64,000 bases of DNA from Nitrosomonas sp. GTDB lineage: Bacteria; Pseudomonadota; Gammaproteobacteria; Burkholderiales; Nitrosomonadaceae. The DNA lies in NCBI GenBank assembly GCA_020890945.1, contig JAJHPK010000002.1:1-64000 (forward strand), given 5' to 3'. Below, piece by piece: positions 9,588 to 18,007 of the stretch. The number at the start of each line of letters is the position of its first letter. Within the stretch, counting starts at the first letter, position 1. The notes under the pieces are model-generated. The model saw only the letters and a program-made list of their open reading frames with translations, did no database searches and was not told the DNA's origin. A program made the translations under genes and the position numbers.

Positions 9588-9962
9588 ATGTCCAAAACTT
9601 TTTTGATGATAGGCACGCTCAATACTTTTATTTGTATTGCGCTAGGTGCATTTGGTGCGCACGGTCTAAAACAAGTGTTATCGAGCGATATGCTGACGGT
9701 ATACCATACCGGCATACAGTACCATTTCTATCACAGCTTTGGCTTGCTTGCTATTGGTATTTTATTGCTGCATTTTCCAAATTCTCGCCTAATCCCTATC
9801 TCTGGCTGGCTGATGCTTGTCGGCATTATCCTGTTCAGTTTTAGTCTTTATGCGCTCAGTATTTCTGGAATACGTGGACTGGGTATTATCACACCTTTTG
9901 GTGGCGTATCGTTTTTAAGCTCGTGGCTTTTGTTGACTTATGCCATTTGGAAAACTAAATAA
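9588..9962 (+). CDS. DUF423 family small membrane protein
   Basis: This 124-residue protein has four hydrophobic helices and the DUF423 (YgdD-type) signature: an N-terminal GTLNTFICIALGAFGAHGL, then YHTGIQYHFYHSFGLL, and a C-terminal ITPFGGVSFLSSWLLL. The family is widespread and sits in the inner membrane; its function is not established. It follows xseA by 57 bases on the same strand and could be cotranscribed. Confidence 0.9.
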   Translation: MSKTFLMIGTLNTFICIALGAFGAHGLKQVLSSDMLTVYHTGIQYHFYHSFGLLAIGILLLHFPNSRLIPISGWLMLVGIILFSFSLYALSISGIRGLGIITPFGGVSFLSSWLLLTYAIWKTK

Positions 9963-10108
9963 TTAGCATAGACCTATCGGTTATTTTTTGTTTTACAGTG
10001 ATTTTTACAGCTCGACGTCTTTTGCAAAGACTCTATTAATTTGCTGAGTCGCTCAAATGCATTTGTCACGCGATATAAATACTTTAAATAAGCAAGGGAT
10101 CTGATTTG

Positions 10109-10228
10109 ATGGATAAAATTTTATATGCCGTTTCAGCGATAGCAATGATTGTCGTCATTGCATACGGTGGATCGTGGCTATTCCAATTCTTGAGAGAATT
10201 GTTTAAAAATAGTATGGCAAATAATTAA
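10109..10228 (+). CDS. Putative 39-residue single-helix membrane protein
   Basis: A short open frame encodes 39 residues with one clear membrane helix (AVSAIAMIVVIAYGGSWLF) and a basic tail. AGGGA lies about ten bases before the ATG, which supports translation. It resembles in size and layout the small accessory subunits of membrane complexes, but I recognise no family. It lies in the gap after the DUF423 gene and before a wrecked IS, so it could equally be a relic. Confidence 0.4.
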   Translation: MDKILYAVSAIAMIVVIAYGGSWLFQFLRELFKNSMANN

Positions 10229-10329
10229 TATGCTTCGATTCGTTGTGGGTTATTCATCATAAGAAATTTTCACTAAACTTTATTTATTTAAGCTCTAACT
10301 AGCAGAGTTAATAATATCTAACGAGCTGT

Positions 10330-10905
10330 CATAGTTCACTAGCAGGTTCATCAAGTTGTTTTTTCTAGCGCCATTCAGATTCTTTCAATGCAGCTCGAAG
10401 TTGGCTGATATGCCGTTAAGCTTTACCAATCGTCGCTTTTGGTGATACTCCAAAACGATTCAATACCGTTAATGTGGCAGTGCTCATCTCGGGCAAATTC
10501 ATTGTCACCATGTGATACTCAAAAATGCTTGGAATATCCCACATCTACCAGACCATTATAGCCACGCTAGCTATCACGATAAATAACACTTTCAATGAAC
10601 ACTCTACCCAGCATTACTGCCTGTAAAGTCAATCGCTTACGATCCGGCACTATCTCAGTATATACCCTACCATCTCGCTCAAACACTCCGAAAACAGGTT
10701 GTTTTAATGTACCGCGACCGTGTTTGAGTTTGCCGTGATAACCACGATGCCGTTTAGCACCAAAATAGCTTTCTTCAATTTCTACGCTACCTAATAGCTT
10801 GTCCTTAAGGGTAAGCAGTGCCGTTTTACTGGCTGGTATATCAATATTAAAATATTGAATTATTTTTTTAATAGAATAATCACTAAATTTACTATCTCTT
10901 AACAT
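10330..10905 (-). pseudogene. Broken ISXO2-like (IS1595/IS1016) transposase
   Basis: From 10905 leftward the frame starts MLRDSKFSDYSIKKI and carries the ISXO2-like core: GSVEIEESYFGAKRHRG, KQPVFGVFERDGRVYTEIVPD and ESVIYRD. The frame then stops, but family motifs continue in the other frames: RGYNGLVDVG, INGIESFW, KRRLVKLNGI and finally KESEWR, separated by in-frame stops and at least one single-base deletion near 10385. The segment between the N-terminal helix-turn-helix and the catalytic core also looks shortened. The gene cannot make an active transposase. Confidence 0.8.
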
Positions 10906-10908
10906 CTT

Positions 10909-10944
10909 TCTAGACTAACAGATTGTATCTGTTAATCTAGAGCC
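10909..10944 (-). repeat. Palindromic repeat at the IS end (copy 1)
   Basis: TCTAGACTAACAGAT at 10909-10923 and ATCTGTTAATCTAGA at 10927-10941 form a 15-base hairpin with loop TGT and one C/A mismatch, which becomes a G-U pair in leftward RNA. The outer right side continues GCC. A second copy, with 32 of 36 bases identical on the reverse strand, lies at 54063-54103. Here it sits immediately before the transposase start and so is probably the terminal repeat of the IS1016-type element. Confidence 0.65.
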
Positions 10945-11105
10945 TTCCTGGAGTCTGGCACGTTTCAATATGTCATAAATCGGGCCAGCTCACACCCTAA
11001 AGCGTTCCGCTAAGCGCGTTACCTTCCTCAAACGGATGTTTGACAAAATCGCCAAATTTCCCGGCGGTCTAATAAAGTTAAGCGAGTGAGTTTGTATCTA
11101 TTCAT
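10945..11105 (-). pseudogene. N-terminal stump of a helix-turn-helix transposase
   Basis: Leftward from the ATG at 11105 the frame reads MNRYKLTRLTLLDRREIWRF, then after a frameshift continues as RKVTRLAERFRV and, past a stop, AGPIYDILKRARLQE. This is the helix-turn-helix start of an IS481-like transposase as far as I can judge. Similarity ends exactly where the IS1016-type end begins (10944), which suggests the second element inserted into the first. The remainder is not found beyond the other end. Confidence 0.5.
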
Positions 11106-11348
11106 GTTCAGTAATTCTCCTAAAAATACTGCAAACAGCGCTAGTAATTCTTACGTTTTAATACAGCCCAAATCTACGTATCTAGATTAAAATCTCTCTA
11201 TCGACAAGGAGGATGATAAATTGAGTTTCTTGATCCATTATCTCAATAATATCTTACTGTTATATCTACCTAATTAAATATCAGAAAGTTATATCTTGAT
11301 AGTAAATCATCAAATACTTTTAACTCTAGCAATATAAAATCGCTTACG
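11106..11348. other. AT-rich intergenic region downstream of the DegS-like gene
   Basis: This stretch of about 240 bases, together with the transposase stump next to it, gives more than 400 bases without an intact gene. An AAGGAGG near 11209 is followed only by very short frames. I see no RNA gene or clear terminator. Confidence 0.5.
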
Positions 11349-12524
11349 TTATTCACCAGATTGCAGCGTAACCGGAACCTCGATTTCTTCTCCCTGCATA
11401 CCGTATCGACGCACAGTAAGTTTAACGGTATCGCCAACTTTATAGTTATCAATGCGCGAATAGAGCTTATCAACGGAATCAACTAGTTTTCCATCGATTG
11501 CCACAATGACATCATTCGCCATAATATTACCTTCGGGCGTGACAGTAGCACCTTCGAGTCCCGCTTCATCTGCAGCAGAGCCTGGACTAATGCTCAAAAT
11601 AATCACTCCGGTAATTTTTAAATGATCCGCCAGACGCTTGTTCAATTTACTGTCCACTGTAATACCCATCGCAGGCCGGATATATTTTCCGCGGCTGATG
11701 ATTTGCGGTACCACACGATTGACTGTATCCACGGGCACTGCAAAACCGATACCCGCACTAACACCGCTCGGACTATAGATCGCGGTATTAATGCCAATCA
11801 AGCGTCCGGCAGAATCAAGCAGTGGACCGCCGGAATTACCTGGATTGATTGCTGCATCAGTTTGAATCAAGTTATCAATGCTACGACCATCTCCACCGGG
11901 TAAGGAACGATCTAAAGCCGAAACGATACCGGTAGTAAGCGTCCAGTCCAAACCAAATGGATTACCAATTGCAAATACTTTTTGTCCCACTTTAAGATCA
12001 TTACTGGTACCGATGGGAACTGGCGCTGGTCGTTGGAAACGCATATGGATACGCAATACCGCGATATCGTGCGCCGGACTCGCACCAACTAAAGAAGCCT
12101 TGTAATCATTTCCATCAGTCACTCGCACCGTTGCTTCACTCGCGCCTCTGATGACGTGAAAATTGGTAATCACATGCCCTTCATCGTCCCAGATAAATCC
12201 AGACCCCGTACCGCTCGGCACAGAAAAAATATTACGTGTCCATGCATCCATAACCCGTTGTCGGGTTGTAATAAAAACAACCGAATCCCGTGAATTTTCA
12301 AATAATTCGATAGTACTTTGCTCGTCTTCCGCCAAGCTTCCTCGGGCTTGCACGATACGAGGTTCCGCATTGGCAGAACGATTACGGCTATCATCTGAAA
12401 AATTAGACTGTAAAACGTCAGGAAAATAATGATAGAGAAAGCTATGTAATAGCAGCGCTAACACAACAGCAACCAATGCAATCCATATGAGACGTAAAAA
12501 ATATCCGTTTTGAACCACACGCAT
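11349..12524 (-). CDS. DegS-like HtrA serine protease, membrane-anchored, single PDZ
   Basis: This 391-residue periplasmic protease has one N-terminal membrane anchor (residues about 10-30), a trypsin-like domain with catalytic His123 (NFHVI), Asp153 (HDIAVL) and Ser231 (NPGNSGGPLL), and a single C-terminal PDZ domain. That layout matches DegS rather than DegP/DegQ, which have a cleaved signal and two PDZ domains. DegS-type proteases sense misfolded outer-membrane proteins and start the envelope stress cascade, but no rseA/rpoE is near. The gene starts 12 bases after trxC and is probably in the same operon. Confidence 0.88.
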   Translation of the reverse strand: MRVVQNGYFLRLIWIALVAVVLALLLHSFLYHYFPDVLQSNFSDDSRNRSANAEPRIVQARGSLAEDEQSTIELFENSRDSVVFITTRQRVMDAWTRNIFSVPSGTGSGFIWDDEGHVITNFHVIRGASEATVRVTDGNDYKASLVGASPAHDIAVLRIHMRFQRPAPVPIGTSNDLKVGQKVFAIGNPFGLDWTLTTGIVSALDRSLPGGDGRSIDNLIQTDAAINPGNSGGPLLDSAGRLIGINTAIYSPSGVSAGIGFAVPVDTVNRVVPQIISRGKYIRPAMGITVDSKLNKRLADHLKITGVIILSISPGSAADEAGLEGATVTPEGNIMANDVIVAIDGKLVDSVDKLYSRIDNYKVGDTVKLTVRRYGMQGEEIEVPVTLQSGE

Positions 12525-12536
12525 CTCCAGTTTTTA

Positions 12537-12986
12537 TTAATTTTTTATCACGGACTGTGCCCAAAGTACCAAATCGCGCTGATTCATGGCACCGGATTGA
12601 CGAGCAATTTCTTGTCCATTTTGAAATACCACCAAGGAAGGAATACTACGAATATGATATCGGGCCCCAAGCATTTGTTCTTCTTCGGTATTGATCTTAG
12701 CCAGTCGCATGTGCGGTTCCAAAATACTTGCCACTTGCGCAAAAGCAGGCGCCATCGCTCGACAAGGTCCGCACCACGGTGCCCAGAAATCAACCAACAG
12801 CGGAATGTCACTGCGGGTCAAGTGCAAATTAAAATTGCCATCGCTTAATTCAACCGGTTGCCCGACGAATAATGCACGATGACAAGCGCCACATTTCGGT
12901 GCAGCATTCAAACGCTCCATCGGAACGCGATTGATTGCATGGCAATGTGGGCAAACGATATGAACACTGTTGCTCGGCTTTTCCAT
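12537..12986 (-). CDS. trxC: Thioredoxin 2 (TrxC)
   Basis: This 149-residue cytoplasmic oxidoreductase carries the zinc-binding N-terminal extension typical of thioredoxin 2, with C12-x2-C15 and C32-x2-C35, ahead of a normal thioredoxin fold with active site WCGPC (residues 71-75) and the cis-proline region SIPSLVVF. It reduces protein disulfides and is usually linked to oxidative stress; the zinc site makes it redox-sensitive. It precedes the DegS-like gene and follows cbpA-cbpM on the same strand, giving a protein quality-control cluster. Confidence 0.95.
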   Translation of the reverse strand: MEKPSNSVHIVCPHCHAINRVPMERLNAAPKCGACHRALFVGQPVELSDGNFNLHLTRSDIPLLVDFWAPWCGPCRAMAPAFAQVASILEPHMRLAKINTEEEQMLGARYHIRSIPSLVVFQNGQEIARQSGAMNQRDLVLWAQSVIKN

Positions 12987-13021
12987 AAAACGATATTTGT
13001 TAGAGAATGTATTGATTAGTG

Positions 13022-13339
13022 TTAGCGATTCGTAAGCTCCGTTATTTTTACACGAGCACGCAATATTTCAACTTCTTCGATCAAATCTGCAACCAATCCA
13101 GCCAACTCCGGATGGCATTCAAAATCCCTTTCAACTCGCATGATCCGTTTGATTCGAACCAAACTTCGACTATCGAATATCCAGGTAGACGGATCATGAT
13201 GCGGTGAATGTTCATCCAGTAAAATACCGCATTGAACACGCTCGATAATCCATTCTCGGCTCACGTTGCAGCACCGTGCTAATCCTTCGATATCAAGCCT
13301 GGCGTCTTCAAATAAGATCGCCTCAATTTGGTCAGACAT
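13022..13339 (-). CDS. cbpM: CbpM-type chaperone modulator
   Basis: This 105-residue protein matches the MerR-like helix-turn-helix fold of CbpM, the inhibitor that binds the J-domain of CbpA (VSREWIIERVQCGIL, then DPSTWIFDSRSLVRIKRIMRVERDFECHPELAGLVADLIEEVE). The open frame extends upstream, but the ATG at 13339, four bases after the cbpA stop, is the natural start; the longer form would lie inside cbpA. Its place directly behind cbpA is the usual one and supports the call strongly. Confidence 0.9.
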   Translation of the reverse strand: MSDQIEAILFEDARLDIEGLARCCNVSREWIIERVQCGILLDEHSPHHDPSTWIFDSRSLVRIKRIMRVERDFECHPELAGLVADLIEEVEILRARVKITELTNR

Positions 13340-13343
13340 GGCA

Positions 13344-14294
13344 CTAAACTCCCAAATTCTTGCGCGGATTAAATGCAAATTCCCGCGCCATAGTTTGATA
13401 AAATTCACGTTCTTTGTCAGAAACTGCTGGTGGTAAAACAATTTCCAATATTAAGTATAAATCTCCTGGGGTCGCTGCGGGAATACCCCTATCTTTTAAA
13501 CGCAATTTTCGTCCACTCTGTGAATTTTCAGGGACACGAACTTCTACCAAGCCATCTGGCACGGGAATCTTAATCGTCGCACCCAGTGCCGCTTCCCAAG
13601 GAGCTACAGGAAGTGACGCATAAACATCTTTATTTTCCACTCGATACCGTGAATGGGGATTAAAATGGACTTCGAGTAATAGATCTCCAGCGACTTCACC
13701 TGGGCTGCCTGGACCGCCCTGTCCGGCAAGACGAATCACCTGACCGGCTCGAACGCCTTTCGGAACACGTACATTTAACGTTCGTTCTTCGAAAAAAGTC
13801 CGGCCTTGACTATCCAATTTTGGTGCGCGCAATGTCATGCTGCGTGTTGCACCGTGATAGCTATCCTCCAGATCAAGCATGATTTTTGCGTGATGATCAT
13901 TGCCACGCATTTTTCGTTCTCCGTAGCGTGCACCACCGCGCATTGGTTGGCTAAACAGGTTTGCAAAGAACTCACTAAAATTCTCTGCTTGTGCACTATC
14001 GAAGCCTTGCGCATTACTAAATTCAAAACCTGCATCCCAACCGGGTGGAGGTTGAAAATCAGAACCCGATTGAAAGTTTCCACTTTGACCTAAATTATCG
14101 TAAGCCGCACGCTTTTCTGGATCTGACAGCACGGTATAGGCCTCGTTGACCTCTTTCATTTTCTCTTCGGCGTTAGCTTCTTTGGAAACATCAGGGTGAT
14201 ACTTACGCGCCAGACTGCGAAAAGCTTTTTTGATTTCTTCGGCATTCGCTTCTCGAGCAACACCGAGTATTTTGTAATAGTCTTTAAATTCCAA
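13344..14294 (-). CDS. cbpA: CbpA, DnaJ-type cochaperone
   Basis: This 316-residue protein has an N-terminal J domain with the HPD motif at residues 33-35, a Gly/Phe- and Gln-rich linker, and two C-terminal beta domains ([36 protein letters not shown]), but no zinc-finger domain; that is CbpA, not DnaJ. It stimulates DnaK ATPase and can bind curved DNA in the nucleoid. The start appears to be TTG, preceded by AGGGGA, since no ATG is available in frame. It is coupled to cbpM downstream. Confidence 0.93.
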   Translation of the reverse strand: MEFKDYYKILGVAREANAEEIKKAFRSLARKYHPDVSKEANAEEKMKEVNEAYTVLSDPEKRAAYDNLGQSGNFQSGSDFQPPPGWDAGFEFSNAQGFDSAQAENFSEFFANLFSQPMRGGARYGERKMRGNDHHAKIMLDLEDSYHGATRSMTLRAPKLDSQGRTFFEERTLNVRVPKGVRAGQVIRLAGQGGPGSPGEVAGDLLLEVHFNPHSRYRVENKDVYASLPVAPWEAALGATIKIPVPDGLVEVRVPENSQSGRKLRLKDRGIPAATPGDLYLILEIVLPPAVSDKEREFYQTMAREFAFNPRKNLGV

Positions 14295-14469
14295 GTTCGC
14301 GTCCCCTTTAGTTGATTCTGCTTCGACATTGGATCTTGGCTACTGATTTCCAATGATTAAAACTGACTAGCCTATCGTTAGTATTTTATAATCTAAAAAA
14401 TGGAAGATAAGATGCTTTATCGAATTATCAAGAGGAATATTGGCTTAACAACGCAACTTTCGATCTCAA

Positions 14470-15636
14470 TTAGAACGGTCCTGTGATTTCAAAAGTAACG
14501 CCGTCTTGATTATTTCCCGCCGCTCCGCGTTGTGAACTGAAATACAAACGTTTACCATCAGGGCTGAATGCAGGTCCGGTTATTTCTGAGCTTTGGTGAC
14601 CCACTACTTGCAGCAGTGGAAACACCTTTCCATCGGCCAATACAACAATTTGCATATTACCGCCATCTTCAGCGACCAACAGTTCTCCCGCCTGGTTAGC
14701 GATAATATTGTCTACGCCAGTTAATACCGGAGACTCATACTGCGATCCGTTATACACAATGCTCAGTTCATTTTGCGATATTTCATACGCCCACACCCGA
14801 TTATCGCCTTTGGAAGTGAAATAAATAACACCTCGGTGATACCAAATTCCTTCACCGCCATTGAAATGCGTGGCACTGTCGATCTGATTGCGCGTAGACA
14901 TCGCTTCTGCAAGAGGATCCAACAGCTTATGCCAACGAACCTTACCGACAGCGCTACCAACCACTTCAGCCACTTCTAGAAAGCCATCTTCTAAACTCGG
15001 ATAGCCTTGTTTATCGAATGAACGAGCGGTGTAGCGGTATAAGCAACCATCCGTCTCATCTTCAGTAAGATAGAGTTGATGGTTAACGCTATCTACAGCG
15101 ATCGCTTCATGCCGAAAAAAACCTAACGCATGCCTCGCCACCCCCTCTTTTTTACCAAAAGGATCACACTCCCACACTCGGCCTTTTTCCACTTCTTCAC
15201 AAGAAAGCCATGTCTGCCACGGAGTATGCCCACCTGCGCAATTGCGATTGGTTCGAGTTAAGATTGAATACGCATCGACAATTTTCCCGTTATGATCAAA
15301 GCGCAACGCCCCCACTCCCCCTGCTTCATGTTCCATCTCACTATTGGAAACATAAATCCAACCATTATCGTCAGTAGCAAAAACAGCGCCTCCATCCGGC
15401 GCAGCATGCCATTGATAATTAAAAAGTATTTGTCCAGAACGGGCAACGATGCGTGATTTAAATCCGAGCGGCAAGCGCACTCCATTTTCATCGGCGATTT
15501 GTAAATCACCTTTTGTAGCAAGACTCAGCAGCGCAGCCTGCATCGATGAAGGGAGAAAAGCATTGCCTATAAAGGCTCCCATGACAAGCAAGCTTTGTCG
15601 CAAAAATTGTCGTTTTGATAAATCCATTCTTTTCAT
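14470..15636 (-). CDS. PhoX-like (DUF839) secreted protein
   Basis: This 388-residue protein belongs to the DUF839/PhoX-like beta-propeller group. Its N-terminus SKRQFLRQSLLVMGAF resembles a twin-arginine signal with Lys-Arg in place of Arg-Arg, so Tat export is likely. Family motifs are NRNCAGGHTPWQTWLSCEE, RHEAIAVD, YLTEDETDGCLYRYTA and GDNRVWAYE. PhoX enzymes are calcium- and iron-dependent alkaline phosphatases; whether this relative hydrolyses phosphate esters cannot be decided from sequence. It stands alone, divergent from a small membrane protein gene 76 bases away. Confidence 0.8.
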   Translation of the reverse strand: MKRMDLSKRQFLRQSLLVMGAFIGNAFLPSSMQAALLSLATKGDLQIADENGVRLPLGFKSRIVARSGQILFNYQWHAAPDGGAVFATDDNGWIYVSNSEMEHEAGGVGALRFDHNGKIVDAYSILTRTNRNCAGGHTPWQTWLSCEEVEKGRVWECDPFGKKEGVARHALGFFRHEAIAVDSVNHQLYLTEDETDGCLYRYTARSFDKQGYPSLEDGFLEVAEVVGSAVGKVRWHKLLDPLAEAMSTRNQIDSATHFNGGEGIWYHRGVIYFTSKGDNRVWAYEISQNELSIVYNGSQYESPVLTGVDNIIANQAGELLVAEDGGNMQIVVLADGKVFPLLQVVGHQSSEITGPAFSPDGKRLYFSSQRGAAGNNQDGVTFEITGPF

Positions 15637-15712
15637 TTTGTTCGTCGCTTTGTATGTAACGAAGATATATTACAATGCTGCGTCGTTAAAATCTCATCAA
15701 GAAAACATTGCA

Positions 15713-16108
15713 ATGATTTCATTCGTCAAAATACTCGCAGCATGCTTCGCATTCTTATTGGTACTTTTTTTTATTGGCACGATGCTTACCATTACCAGTC
15801 AGTTACCTATTGGGTTAACTGGCACAGTTTCAGTCGTAGCCGCATTCATAGCCGGTTGGTTTAGTTGGCGATTAATTTCTGGACAACCCACCGCAAAAAG
15901 TCTCGCTATTACTGGCGGCGCATTAATTGTAGGCGGAATCTTTTTCACTTTGGTATTTCTAGGTTCTATGGCTGTTATCAAAGATACCAGCCAAGGACCA
16001 ATGATTGGAATATTTATTGCTGCACCCTTAGGAATCTTGTTGGGTGCACTTGGGGGTTACCAATATGCAACAAAGTTTGCTATTTCTGATTTACAAAACG
16101 ACAAATGA
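15713..16108 (+). CDS. Small four-helix membrane protein, unknown
   Basis: I take the ATG at 15713, giving 131 residues with about four membrane helices; the frame is open far upstream but there it lies opposite the PhoX-like gene and has no membrane or protein-like character. I recognise no named family. Gly/Ala-rich helices such as AAPLGILLGALGGYQYATK suggest an inner-membrane protein. No operon partner is evident; the L,D-transpeptidase gene follows after 142 bases. Confidence 0.65.
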   Translation: MISFVKILAACFAFLLVLFFIGTMLTITSQLPIGLTGTVSVVAAFIAGWFSWRLISGQPTAKSLAITGGALIVGGIFFTLVFLGSMAVIKDTSQGPMIGIFIAAPLGILLGALGGYQYATKFAISDLQNDK

Positions 16109-16250
16109 TTATCCAAAACACCTAATCCAAGCAGATAATAAAAGCAGTAGGCTGACACGTCGTGTTTTTTGTATTACTCGATCGTAGATAAGATTAGAAT
16201 TTTCAAGAATTTCTTTTTATTCATAACCTAAGGTACTTGGGTATAACGCT

Positions 16251-16802
16251 ATGACACATATTTTTTCTTTCTTACTGGTAATGCTAGCATTCCTAACGAC
16301 AAGCCATTCGGTTTCGGCAAATGAGATATGGGTCGATGTCAATACCAAAGATTACACGTTATCGGTGATGCAAGGAAACAAAGTACAGTTGGTATTTAAT
16401 AATGTTTCGATTGGTCGTTATGGGACTACCTGGTCTAAAGTAACCAAAGATGATAAGACGCCATTGGGAAAATTCAAAATCGGCTGGATCAATGAGAAAA
16501 GCCGCTTTCACCGGTTTTTTGGCTTAGATTATCCTAGTCTGGAAAATGCCAAACGCGCGCTCGAGGAAAAAAAAATTAGTTATGAAACTTGGTATCAAAT
16601 TTTAGATGCCAAAATACTCGGGAAAACACCACCGCAGAATACCCAATTAGGGGGTCATATCGGTATCCACGGTATTGGTCAAGGAAATCCGGATATCCAC
16701 AATAACTACAATTGGACAAATGGCTGCATTGCACTGACCAATAAGCAAATCGACCAACTGAGCCAGTGGGTCAAAACTGGAACAGTCGTTAATATTCGCT
16801 AA
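16251..16802 (+). CDS. L,D-transpeptidase (YkuD domain), exported
   Basis: This 183-residue protein has a cleavable signal (cleavage likely after SVSA, about residue 23) and a YkuD domain with the catalytic signature His140-Gly141 ... Thr156-Asn-Gly-Cys159. Such enzymes make 3-3 cross-links in peptidoglycan or attach lipoproteins to it in the periplasm. The insert RFHRFFGLDYP...KRALEEKK resembles the short stand-alone class. It is convergent with bamC, with only nine bases between the stops. Confidence 0.9.
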   Translation: MTHIFSFLLVMLAFLTTSHSVSANEIWVDVNTKDYTLSVMQGNKVQLVFNNVSIGRYGTTWSKVTKDDKTPLGKFKIGWINEKSRFHRFFGLDYPSLENAKRALEEKKISYETWYQILDAKILGKTPPQNTQLGGHIGIHGIGQGNPDIHNNYNWTNGCIALTNKQIDQLSQWVKTGTVVNIR

Positions 16803-16811
16803 ATCAATAGG

Positions 16812-17984
16812 CTATCGCAGCTGTTCGTGCAATAACTTAAGGATACGATTAGATGTAGCAGTATCTACGGTACTCCCGTCGTCGTTCGCCAAAATTAACT
16901 CGCTGCTATTAAAACTCGCATCATTAACCTGTATGCGGTATTTTGCTGCTTTACCGTCTTTGGAATCATCACTACGCCAGAACGCTAAATTAGACAAAAT
17001 ACCTTTGCCGTCGCCTTCTTTCTTACTATCCTTTTCAGGATTAACGTAGCGAACATAATAAATACCTTCAGCACGATTACGATCTTCCACCGTAAAACCA
17101 ATACGATCAAGCGCCAGCCCCACTCTGCGCCAAGAACGATCGAATGCTTCATTGATCACTAATTTGTTGCCGCTGGATTGATCGATATAAGCTCTCTCAG
17201 TTGAGCTACCGCGATTTGAAGCCAACTCCATTTTGGCTTTTTCTTCTTTAACACCAAAACGCAGCATCAATCGAGAAAGCATTTCTGCCTCCAACTCTGG
17301 GTCAGCCTGGCGCGGCTGCCAAATGGTACGTTGGAGATTGCCGCCTTCAACAACCTCAGTCATGCCGCGATGGCTAATATAAATCTCTGTAGTGCCGTCC
17401 TCCGTTCTTTCCAGTCGAGTACGAAACTTGTCGCGTTCTCCGGCAGAATAAATACTATCTAGGAAGGTAGAAAAGATACTACGAATAATATCTTGAGGAA
17501 TCTTAGCGCGATTTTCAGCCCAATCTGTTTCAATAATTCCAGTTTCCGGTGTCTCCACCTTGATTAAAAAACCCAATTCTTGCCAGAATTCTTTGATAAC
17601 TGGCCACACAGCTTCGGGAGATTGAGGAACCACCAACCAGCGTTGTGTTCCAGAACGTTCTATATACACATTTTCTATCGAAGTAGGTGAAAATGTCGTC
17701 TTGCCATTGGCTTGCGAAGGACTTCCCCGCTCACTTTGGTAGCTAGAAAAAGTAGCGCTGGTAGGAGCTTCCGATTCAGGGATAACGTATCGTTCATCAA
17801 TCGCAGGTTTAATCAGATCGGGCGGTATATCAAGCGGCGGTACTTTGCCTGCGGATTTATAGTCAACCGTTTTGGTTTCTGGAAACAATTGGAATGACCC
17901 CAATTTTTCCATAGCGCCACAAGCGCTCAGCAACGTCATAGGCACCATTATTGATAACAAAGATAAAGCTTTTTGCGCTTTCAT
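16812..17984 (-). CDS. bamC: BamC (NlpB), outer-membrane assembly lipoprotein
   Basis: This 390-residue lipoprotein has a signal ending in the lipobox LLSAC (Cys22) and the NlpB/BamC fold with two similar domains (RWLVVPQSPEAVWPVIKEFW and KLVINEAFDRSWRRVGLALD). BamC is an accessory lipoprotein of the BAM complex that inserts beta-barrels. I chose the ATG at 17984, with GGAGAG upstream; the frame is open 46 codons further but that part lies inside dapA and lacks a signal. It follows dapA by 23 bases, the same order as dapA-nlpB in E. coli. Confidence 0.93.
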   Translation of the reverse strand: MKAQKALSLLSIMVPMTLLSACGAMEKLGSFQLFPETKTVDYKSAGKVPPLDIPPDLIKPAIDERYVIPESEAPTSATFSSYQSERGSPSQANGKTTFSPTSIENVYIERSGTQRWLVVPQSPEAVWPVIKEFWQELGFLIKVETPETGIIETDWAENRAKIPQDIIRSIFSTFLDSIYSAGERDKFRTRLERTEDGTTEIYISHRGMTEVVEGGNLQRTIWQPRQADPELEAEMLSRLMLRFGVKEEKAKMELASNRGSSTERAYIDQSSGNKLVINEAFDRSWRRVGLALDRIGFTVEDRNRAEGIYYVRYVNPEKDSKKEGDGKGILSNLAFWRSDDSKDGKAAKYRIQVNDASFNSSELILANDDGSTVDTATSNRILKLLHEQLR

Positions 17985-18007
17985 CTTGACATTACTCTCC
18001 TTCAAAC

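Larger units (their letters stand above)
10291..10944 (-). mobile_element. Decayed IS1016-type (IS1595 family) insertion sequence
   Basis: The boundaries are proposed from two similar, inward-facing ends: at the left, positions 10291-10309 read AGCTCTAACTAGCAGAGTT; at the right, the reverse complement from 10944 reads GGCTCTAGATTAACAGAT. The 650-base span between them holds one broken transposase reading leftward. That length fits small IS1016-type elements. I find no 8-base target duplication (TATTTATT-like left flank, TTCCTGGA right flank), consistent with decay after insertion. The outer end abuts the point where another transposase's homology stops. Confidence 0.55.

Noticed and set aside
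15449..15712. Extended N-terminus of the small four-helix membrane protein.
   Set aside because: It is opposite the PhoX-like gene and lacks a membrane pattern; the ATG at 15713 begins the hydrophobic protein.
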